Source: Bacteroidota bacterium
GTDB taxonomy: Bacteria > Bacteroidota > Ignavibacteria > UBA10030
Direction: 5' to 3'
Length of the DNA: 10,429 nt
Assembly (NCBI GenBank): GCA_003453835.1
Contig: DMMN01000228.1
Location: 3,131 to 13,559, forward strand
The notes below the pieces were generated by a model. That model was given only the letters and a program-made list of their open reading frames with translations, did not search any database and was not told where the DNA came from. A program made the position numbers and the translations under genes. Below, piece after piece: positions 1-5,524 of the stretch (its first letter is position 1; each line of letters starts with the position of its first letter).

Positions 1-838
1 GAGCTTCTCCGAGAATCGGTCCGCTGAGACTGGCTTCAATGTTACGGATCGCCGTCAGGCTGACTTCATCGATGCCGGGGAACAACGTCGTCTCGCCGCT
101 CACATAGTCGCCTGCGTACACTCCCGCCGAACCCGTCATCGACCTCCCCCCCTCTCTTGTGGCGATGTTCACCACGCCAGACATCGCCTGTCCATACTCT
201 GCATTGAACGCGCCCGAGACCAACTGAACTTCTTGAATGAGGTTCTTATTCACCTCTACCACCTGACTGCCGTCAAACACATCGGTCACGGGGACTCCGT
301 CGATCCAATATGCAACTTCGCCCTGGCGGCCTCCGCGCAAACTTCCGGCGACAAAGCCTGCCTGGAGCGAGAGCACCTGGGAAAATTCCGTCACGGGGAG
401 CGCGCTCAGCTCGTCCTTTCCTATTACGGCCGTTTTCGCCGTCTGATCTTTTCGCACCAAAGGCCGCTCGGCCACGACAACCACCTCCTGGCCCAGCTCA
501 AGAACGGTTTCTGAAAGCTGGACGTCGATGGTTGTGGTCAGGTCGATGTTTACCTTGACCTCGCTCACCCTAGTCGATGTGTAGCCGACCATCGATACAA
601 TGAGAGTGTGCGTTCCGGGGGACACATTCAGGATGGCATACCGTCCTTCGAAGTCGGTCGAAGAGCCTAATGTTGTACCTTCAAGGATGACATTCGTTCC
701 GATGAGGGGTTCACCGGTTTTCTTGTCCCTCACCGTCCCGGCGATCTTGCCCGTCTGTCCCGCCTGAAGCGATGTGCAAGCAAGCGAGAGCAAGAAGAGG
801 AGTGGGAGGATGTGGAGTATTGTCGTGGCGCTTTTCAT
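1..838 (-). CDS. TonB-dependent outer-membrane receptor, N-terminal part (runs off the left edge)
   Basis: The reading frame starts at the ATG at 838 and stays open to base 1, giving 279 residues. Residues 1-26 look like a signal peptide (hydrophobic core LPLLFLLSLA, likely cleavage after LQA). A Cys at 21 makes a poor lipobox, so I do not call a lipoprotein. Residues about 30-110 are a carboxypeptidase-regulatory-like beta-sandwich (IAGTVRDKKTGEPLIGTNV, then FEGRYAILNVSPGTHTL and VSMVGY). QEVVVVAERP at 117-126 resembles a TonB box. The plug domain follows (LPVTEFSQVLSLQAG, the WIDGVPV segment at 178-184, FNAEYGQAMSGVVNIATREG). The beta barrel lies outside the window. Such receptors import scarce large nutrients across the outer membrane using TonB energy. 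The gene begins 9 bases after the LacI-family regulator on the same strand, so the two are probably cotranscribed and the ligand is probably carbohydrate-like (inference). No strong ribosome binding site precedes the ATG, which fits readthrough from the gene ahead. Confidence 0.9.
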   Translation of the reverse strand, partial: MKSATTILHILPLLFLLSLACTSLQAGQTGKIAGTVRDKKTGEPLIGTNVILEGTTLGSSTDFEGRYAILNVSPGTHTLIVSMVGYTSTRVSEVKVNIDLTTTIDVQLSETVLELGQEVVVVAERPLVRKDQTAKTAVIGKDELSALPVTEFSQVLSLQAGFVAGSLRGGRQGEVAYWIDGVPVTDVFDGSQVVEVNKNLIQEVQLVSGAFNAEYGQAMSGVVNIATREGGRSMTGSAGVYAGDYVSGETTLFPGIDEVSLTAIRNIEASLSGPILGEA

Positions 839-847
839 AACCAACAT

Positions 848-1894
848 TTAAGCGACATGTTCGGCCACCAGAGCCGGTTGCGAGAGATCCGCCCCGCACG
901 TCTTCCTGACGATCAACTTCGGAACGAACTTGGTATGAGTTACTTCCGATTGGGGATGTTGCATTCTCTTCGCGAGAATTTCCGCGGCGAGGACTCCCAT
1001 CTCGTACATTGGTTGCCGCATCGTCGTAATGCCCAGATGGCCGGCGATCTCGATATCGTCAAATCCTACAAGAGAAACATCTTCAGGACAACGTAGGCCC
1101 GTTTCGGTCAGGGCGGCCAGGGCTCCCATGGCCTGAATGTCGCTGGAAATGAACATCGCCGTCGGCATGGACTTGCCCAGCGCGATAAACTCCTTCATGA
1201 GCTCGTAACCGCTCTCACGCGTGAATCCGTCCAGTCGAGCTGACGTGCTCTTTCTTATGAGCCTCGGCTCAAGGGCGATCTTCGCTTCTCGCATCGCCTT
1301 CTGGAAGCCCTTCAACCGCTCCCTCGCGGGCACGCTTTCCAAATTCGCATTCAGCATCCCGATTCGAGTATGTCCCAATGATATGAGATGCTTTGTGGCG
1401 ATATAGGCTCCTTGTTGGTTCTCAACGGACAGGGAATCGAAATTCTGATGAAATGCATCCACAAGGACAACCGGAATCTTGTGCTGCAGATACTGATCCG
1501 CAAATGCATCGGGCATCGACATGGAAAAGAACAGAATCCCGTCGACCCGGCTCCGCAGGGCATTATGCCGCAAGGATGCCTCAACCTGATCCGGGTGGTT
1601 GACGCCATAAAGAATCAAGTCGCAGTCGAGCTGACCGAGCTTTGCCTGAACACCTTGAAGGATTTCGAGAAAGAAGAACGTCGTGAAGAACGGAATGATT
1701 GCCAGAACGGAATTCGTTCGGTTGCGTGCAAGGCCTCTTGCGTAGGGGTGAGGTTGGTAGTTCAGGCGCGCCGCCACCTTCAGTACACGGGACCGCGTGG
1801 CTTCCGCAACGCTCGGGTGATTATTGAAGACCCGAGAGACGGTTCCGATACCTACTTTCGCCTGTTTGGCGATGTCATAAATGGTTGGTGGCAA
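848..1894 (-). CDS. LacI-family transcriptional regulator
   Basis: The protein has 348 residues, the usual size for the family. Residues 4-23 form the helix-turn-helix (TIYDIAKQAKVGIGTVSRVF), followed by the third helix (SVAEATRSRVLKVAARLNYQP) and the hinge helix around ARGLARNRTN (52-61), which carries the Leu that opens the minor groove in this family. The rest is the periplasmic-binding-like ligand domain, with the familiar VDGILFF, HLISLGHTRIGMLN, AMFISSDIQAMGALAAL and LVGFDDIEIAGHLGITTMRQP segments. I start it at the TTG at 1894. There the protein begins with the family-typical MPPTIYDIA, and AGAAGG (1902-1907) sits 7 bases upstream. A GTG at 1924 in the same frame would add ten residues, but it has no ribosome binding site and lies inside the predicted promoter. 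The regulator is expected to bind a sugar-like effector and control the receptor gene that follows it. Confidence 0.92.
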   Translation of the reverse strand: MPPTIYDIAKQAKVGIGTVSRVFNNHPSVAEATRSRVLKVAARLNYQPHPYARGLARNRTNSVLAIIPFFTTFFFLEILQGVQAKLGQLDCDLILYGVNHPDQVEASLRHNALRSRVDGILFFSMSMPDAFADQYLQHKIPVVLVDAFHQNFDSLSVENQQGAYIATKHLISLGHTRIGMLNANLESVPARERLKGFQKAMREAKIALEPRLIRKSTSARLDGFTRESGYELMKEFIALGKSMPTAMFISSDIQAMGALAALTETGLRCPEDVSLVGFDDIEIAGHLGITTMRQPMYEMGVLAAEILAKRMQHPQSEVTHTKFVPKLIVRKTCGADLSQPALVAEHVA

Positions 1895-1908
1895 TGGAGG
1901 GCCTTCTA

Positions 1909-1924
1909 GTGGAAGGGCTTCCAC
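1909..1924. promoter_or_regulatory. Candidate LacI-family operator (16-bp inverted repeat)
   Basis: On the minus strand the sequence is GTGGAAGCCCTTCCAC, two perfect 7-bp arms around a CC centre. It overlaps the last base of the promoter's -7 box and covers the expected transcription start, just before the AGAAGG ribosome binding site of the LacI-type gene. It resembles the general TGxAAxCGxTTxCA shape of LacI/CcpA-type operators, but the centre is CC instead of the usual CG. The position is ideal for repression of the regulator and the receptor behind it. No second copy was seen elsewhere in the window. Confidence 0.55.
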
Positions 1925-1953
1925 AAATTTAGAGATAATAAGTCGAGAGTCAA
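1924..1953 (-). promoter_or_regulatory. Promoter of the LacI-receptor operon
   Basis: On the minus strand TTGACT (1948-1953) is followed after 16 bases by TAAATTTG (1924-1931), an exact match to the Bacteroidota-type TAnnTTTG element. Transcription would start near 1917-1919, about 24 bases before the TTG start codon. The inverted repeat at 1909-1924 overlaps the downstream edge. Confidence 0.6.
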
Positions 1954-2035
1954 GAGAAAAATCTAACCGACGCGATCTCCACCTTTCTTAGCTGCGATGC
2001 GTCCCGCCCGCGCAAATGCGAGCTCAAGCGATCCC

Positions 2036-2053
2036 CCACCCCGACTGGGGCGG
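2036..2053 (-). terminator. GC-rich hairpin after the sugar dehydrogenase gene, weak terminator candidate
   Basis: A 7-bp stem (CCGCCCC with GGGGTGG on the minus strand, one G-U pair) around the loop AGTC lies about 40 bases after the stop codon at 2094. No T-tract follows, so it is not a standard intrinsic terminator. It may only slow polymerase or protect the transcript end. Confidence 0.3.
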
Positions 2054-2093
2054 TCATCCCTTTAGCGCCTTGATTCACCTGCATCCAAGCGCG

Positions 2094-3215
2094 CTATCTT
2101 GCGGGAACGATTCGAAGGATGCGATCATCACTCCCAAAGGGGCTCGCACGTCCATCTCGATTGCTGGTGCAAAAGTAAATGGAACCGTCGGGTCCCTCTA
2201 TGACATCTCTGATTCGCTTGAACTCCCCTTCTAGTAACGGCTCTTCTCTCACGATTCGAGGTGGCGATGCTCCGGCAAGTACAATTCGCTGAATTCGTTC
2301 CCCCCTGAGGCATCCAAAAAAGAAATCACCTTTGAATTCCTTGAAGGCTTCACCCAAGTAGAACATTGCGCTCGCCGGGGCGATGGCAGGCGTGTACTCT
2401 CGCAAAGGTGACTCCATCCCCCTCGTTGTTTGATTGTGATGAATTGTTGGCCAACCGTAGTTTTTGCCTCGCGCAATGATGTTCACCTCATCCCCTCCAC
2501 CTGGACCATCAAAACCCGATGGGCCGTGCTCCGTTTCGAACATCTCGCCACTCGTTGGACGCCACGCGATCCCCTGAGGATTCCGTACACCAAATGCGAA
2601 TATGGGCGACTTCGGATCAGGATTGTCCGCCGGTATGCTTCCGTCGTCGTTCAAACGGAGGATCTTACCTCCCAAGGAACCAAGATCTTGCGCAATCTCA
2701 CGATCAGCTGCATCACCTGTCGTAACGTAGAGCTTTCTATCTGGGCCGAATCTAATCCGACATCCATTGTGAACCCCAGATCCGGGTAGATGAGGAACGA
2801 TCTCCAGTCGATCTGAGAGTGTCCATTCCTTCAACCGATATCGAACGACACGATTCGCGGCACCATTTCTATACTTGAACGTGTAGCTTAGGAAGATATA
2901 TTGGTTCTTATCGAATTCCGGGTGAAGGGCAAGCCCCATGAGCCCCCCCTCCCCTCGGTGCAGAACGTCGACGATTCGCGCAATAAGCGTAGGTGTTTTG
3001 CCACCATGTTTCAGCACCTGCAGGCGACCCGGCCGCTCGGTGAAGTAGAGATTCCCTTCTCCATCGAATACCAAAGACCAGGGCACCTCAAGGTGTTCTA
3101 CTACGGTTTCGACCTTGTATTTCACTCCGTCGCTTGTCGTTCGAATGCCCTGGGACTGGGGAGGATTCAACGATAGAATAACGGATAGGCCGAAAGAAAG
3201 AAGATGTGCTTTCAT
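2094..3215 (-). CDS. Exported PQQ-dependent sugar dehydrogenase (glucose/sorbosone dehydrogenase family)
   Basis: The protein has 373 residues from the ATG at 3215, typical for the family. Residues 1-22 look like a signal peptide (MKAHLLSFGLSVILSL), so the enzyme should work in the periplasm. A six-bladed beta-propeller follows, with the family marks VPWSLVFDGEGNLYFTERPGR (44-64), VHNGCRIRFGPDRKLYVTTGD (148-168), FGVRNPQGIAWRP (208-220), EHGPSGFDGPGGGDEVN (229-245), GKNYGWP (250-256) and RIRDVIEGPDGSIYF (334-348). His149 corresponds to the general-base histidine of soluble glucose dehydrogenase, and Arg211 to an active-site arginine. The family oxidises aldose sugars with PQQ, but the substrate cannot be read from the sequence. 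A GTG at 3287 in the same frame, preceded by a G-rich run, would add 24 mostly charged residues before the signal peptide. I prefer the internal ATG, which has GGAAAA upstream. The gene is on the same strand as the LacI operon but is separated from it by that operon's promoter. Confidence 0.9.
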   Translation of the reverse strand: MKAHLLSFGLSVILSLNPPQSQGIRTTSDGVKYKVETVVEHLEVPWSLVFDGEGNLYFTERPGRLQVLKHGGKTPTLIARIVDVLHRGEGGLMGLALHPEFDKNQYIFLSYTFKYRNGAANRVVRYRLKEWTLSDRLEIVPHLPGSGVHNGCRIRFGPDRKLYVTTGDAADREIAQDLGSLGGKILRLNDDGSIPADNPDPKSPIFAFGVRNPQGIAWRPTSGEMFETEHGPSGFDGPGGGDEVNIIARGKNYGWPTIHHNQTTRGMESPLREYTPAIAPASAMFYLGEAFKEFKGDFFFGCLRGERIQRIVLAGASPPRIVREEPLLEGEFKRIRDVIEGPDGSIYFCTSNRDGRASPFGSDDRILRIVPAR

Positions 3216-3287
3216 TGGTTTTCCGGAGAGTTTTTCTATGAATGCTTCTTTTTGATTTCGATCTTTTTCCTGTCGGCCGCCAAGCAC

Positions 3288-4392
3288 GAACTCCCCCCTA
3301 ACTGAGTTGTCCCTGCCAATCTTGCGACGAGATCACATCCGAATCGCACCTCTGCGCAAAAGCAAGAATGTGGCTTACCAACTCATCGGTTGTTTTCCCC
3401 AACCTTCTTCACCAAAAGACCGCCTGCTTATCTAAAGACGGGGATGTAGCTCTAACAACGAAAGCTGGAAAAAGAATCCAACATTCGACCGAACATCAAG
3501 ATGGACTTCGACTCGTATTCAGAGCCGGAACTGCTGATCGGTATGAATTTCCTAATGAAACCGATTCTTTTTCTTCCCGGGAAGTGAGCTTTTTCGGCAG
3601 GCCGATGACATTCCTCCAGATCTTCCATCCCACCTAGAGCCGCCATTGTGTATTGAAAGTATTCCCGTAACTACTCACCTTGACCTAAGGCCCACTAAAC
3701 ACACGAATTACACGAACGCTAAAAACGATCACAGAACTCCTTTATGCTGAAACAAATCATTTCGCGTTTTCCGTGCCTGCCCCGACAATTTTCCGGTCGG
3801 GGTCTTTCGTGGGCTGAATAGTTTCCTTTCTTTAGAAGATTTTTGGCTGAGGTGTTACGTATTCCCGAAGAAAGTCGTGATCGCATAGAGATGGATCAAG
3901 AATCAGAAGCACACGTGTTTCTTTCTTGGGCATTCCAAGGGAGGAGTATTGAGGTCCGTGAACTTGCTCCTGGAATGGGCTGATCTCGAGGAAATCGAGG
4001 CAGGACCGAAAAGGTGACATCGCTCCTCAAAATGTGGGTCCACAATAGATCGATGAAAGCTCAGTGATACTGGACCACGAGAATCAAACTTGCACTTACA
4101 GTAGTTGCCGTCCTTGTTGTCTGAGCAAATTAAGGCCAGACTTGCTCTCTGGTTTCCCACGCTAGACAGCCTACTCCTGGACAACTTTGACTCGTTGCAT
4201 CCTTCGGCTCATTCGAGAATTCGTGGTGGGTTCAATGCTCATATAAGACTGCTTTCTTCTGCCCGTTTTTCGACCGGAATCTCAGAAGCTTGGGCAGTAA
4301 GAGAATAGGCCATTGGCGGTATGACTAATCACAAATGGAAACGTTTTTGCGCGAGGCACGAATCGACAGAGGAGAATGATCTGAGGTGAAAT
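3288..4392. other. Gene-free stretch of about 1.1 kb
   Basis: I find no frame here with a recognisable domain, a good ribosome binding site or a convincing codon pattern. The longest open frames (89 residues on plus at 3368-3637, 93 and 62 on minus at 3903-4184 and 3832-4020, 67 on plus at 4105-4308) resemble nothing I know. The two minus frames overlap in different phases and could be remains of one broken gene, but that is only a possibility. No tRNA-like cloverleaf was found. The one structured piece is the segment at 3690-3814, described separately. Confidence 0.6.
3690..3814. repeat. 125-bp segment bounded by inverted hexamers, with an internal hairpin
   Basis: The segment begins GCCCAC (3690-3695) and ends GTGGGC (3809-3814), which are exact inverted copies. 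Near the left end ACACGAA occurs twice with a 9-base period (3701-3707 and 3710-3716), and the right end contains TTTCGTGGGC, so both ends carry CACGAA-type words. Inside, CCCCGAC (3780-3786) and GTCGGGG (3796-3802) form a perfect 7-bp stem with a 9-base loop, followed by TCTTT. Short dispersed intergenic repeats with CACGAATTACACGAA-like ends are, to my recollection, common in environmental bacterial genomes. Only one copy is in this window, so repeat status is inferred. Confidence 0.4.
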
Positions 4393-4420
4393 GAAAACGC
4401 CGGTGATCTTCTCACCGGCG
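4393..4420 (-). terminator. Intrinsic terminator of the HU gene
   Basis: On the minus strand CGCCGGTGA and TCACCGGCG (4412-4420 and 4398-4406) form a perfect 9-bp stem with loop GAAGA, followed directly by TTTTCAT. It starts 25 bases after the HU stop codon. Confidence 0.85.
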
Positions 4421-4445
4421 CTTTCACTAAAATCACAAAAGAAGC

Positions 4446-4736
4446 CTACTTCTTCAGACCCAGGACCGCTTCTTTCGCGGCCTTTGCGACCCTGAATTTC
4501 ACTACGGTTTTGGCTGGAATCTGAATCTGCTCGCCGGTGGCAGGATTGCGGCCAATTCGAGCCTTTCTTTGGACAAGCACCAGCTTCCCGATGCCGGGCA
4601 AAGTGAAGGAGTTTTGGGCCTCACGGTACGACAGGCGAGCCATTTCCTCGAGAATCGCCACGGCAGTCTTCTTCTTGAGCTCAAATTTGCTTGCAAGATG
4701 TGCAGAAATTTGGCTCTTTGACATCGGCTTTCCCAT
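4446..4736 (-). CDS. HU-family histone-like DNA-binding protein
   Basis: This is a 96-residue protein, slightly longer than the classical 90 because of a short N-terminal MGKPM. It forms dimers that bend and compact DNA in the nucleoid. The family pattern is clear: the N-terminal helices (KSQISAHLASKFELKKKTAVAILEEMARL), the LPGIGKLVLVQRKAR strand region, the hallmark GRNPATGEQIQIPAK at 62-76 with the DNA-intercalating Pro65, and the C-terminal VKFRVAKAAKEAVLGL. The ATG at 4736 has GAGAGGG (4744-4750) 7 bases upstream. The gene stands alone, with its own promoter at 4845-4874 and terminator at 4393-4420. HU and IHF subunits are hard to tell apart by sequence, so only the family is claimed. Confidence 0.95.
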   Translation of the reverse strand: MGKPMSKSQISAHLASKFELKKKTAVAILEEMARLSYREAQNSFTLPGIGKLVLVQRKARIGRNPATGEQIQIPAKTVVKFRVAKAAKEAVLGLKK

Positions 4737-4844
4737 ATAGATACCCTCTCTGGATTTGGTTTGAGATAGTGTGGTTGATTAAAGCTTACTTGAAACTAAT
4801 CCCTCTAGCCCCTTGCACCACAAAAGCACATTGAAATTCCCTAG

Positions 4845-4874
4845 CAAATATAGTGTTTTAGTTGCCATTGTCAA
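4845..4874 (-). promoter_or_regulatory. Promoter of the HU gene
   Basis: On the minus strand TTGACA (4869-4874), a perfect -35 element, is followed after 16 bases by TATATTTG (4845-4852), an exact TAnnTTTG match. Transcription would start near 4838, giving an untranslated leader of about 100 bases. Confidence 0.7.
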
Positions 4875-5308
4875 CAGAAAAGTTGGAAATGTTCAGTATC
4901 TATGGGCACAATATGACGGCCCGGCAAGCTCTTGATATAATGGAGCTTACGGGTAGATAGAATCCTGAAGGATCAACCCTTTTTGAACGGTGACAGCCTC
5001 ACTAATCATTAAGCGTGATTGATGAATGCCCTGCTGCTGCCCTCGGCAATTGAGCCTGCGAAGTGAGGGGAAGATTTTGGATTCCTCCGACGCTAGTCTG
5101 TTTTTTTTCGCGGGCGCCGATTTGAATCTCTCGCACCTTCGCTCATCTCATTCAACAACAAGTTCCGCAAGTTTGCAAGTGGCAGGAGTGAGAGCTTTCG
5201 GGCAAGATGCGCGAGCAATGATCGACGAGACCTCACGAAAGACGTTTTCGAATTGATCAACTGCATTGAAGCATCGGCTAATCGATAAATACTCTGTCGG
5301 ATTTTTGC
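4875..5308. other. Intergenic region between the divergent HU and Oar-like receptor genes
   Basis: No convincing gene is present. A 76-codon plus frame at 5026-5256 lacks a ribosome binding site and any known domain. Small inverted repeats occur: AAGCTC/GAGCTT around 11 bases (4926-4948), AATCA/TGATT around 7 bases (5004-5020), and CGAAA/TTTCG around 5 bases (5236-5250). The last lies about 60 bases before the receptor promoter and could be an operator. A T8 run near 5100 has no stem before it. Confidence 0.5.
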
Positions 5309-5339
5309 TTGTGTTTTAGAAATTTGTTAAGTAGGTTTG
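5309..5339 (+). promoter_or_regulatory. Promoter of the Oar-like receptor gene
   Basis: TTGTGT (5309-5314) is followed after 17 bases by TAGGTTTG (5332-5339), which fits the TAnnTTTG element. Transcription would start near 5346 and leave a leader of roughly 180 bases before the ATG at 5525. The -35 element is weaker than in the other two promoters. Confidence 0.5.
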
Positions 5340-5512
5340 CAGTGCAATTAACCAATCCTTATCTGCAAAGACACATTCCGTCGGAACAACAGCCGATTCA
5401 GAGGCAGTCCTTTCTACCGTTGCTCTTCCTCGAAGATGTCTCGAAACGAATTCTCAAGATTCTGCACATGTCTTTGCATTTCACATTCCTTTCAATCAAT
5501 CCAATACCAACT

Positions 5513-5520
5513 AAGGAGGT
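5513..5520 (+). promoter_or_regulatory. Strong ribosome binding site that fixes the start of the Oar-like receptor
   Basis: AAGGAGGT is an essentially full complement of the 16S rRNA tail and lies 4 bases before the ATG at 5525. It decides against the longer in-frame reading from 5309, whose start codon would lie in the -35 element. Confidence 0.85.
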
Positions 5521-5524
5521 CAGC

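Noticed and set aside
1388..1909. 173-residue plus-strand frame opposite the LacI-type gene
   Set aside because: It is a reverse-strand shadow of a well-supported gene and shows no domain of its own.
4219..4240. GGTTCAATGC, reminiscent of a tRNA T-loop
   Set aside because: No matching acceptor stem, D-arm or anticodon stem could be found around it.
4335..4350. TGGAAACGTTTTTGC, similar to a LacI/CcpA-type operator
   Set aside because: It lies downstream of the HU gene with no promoter or gene start nearby, and only the inner AAACGTTT is symmetric; chance is the better explanation.
5085..5112. T8 run near 5100 as a terminator
   Set aside because: No stable stem precedes it on either strand.
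5026..5256. 76-codon open frame upstream of the Oar-like receptor
   Set aside because: No ribosome binding site, no recognisable domain and low-complexity composition; it lies in the regulatory region between divergent genes.
5309..5524. N-terminal extension of the Oar-like receptor by 72 residues
   Set aside because: It would place a non-secretory stretch before a clear signal peptide and start in the -35 box, whereas AAGGAGGT marks the ATG at 5525.
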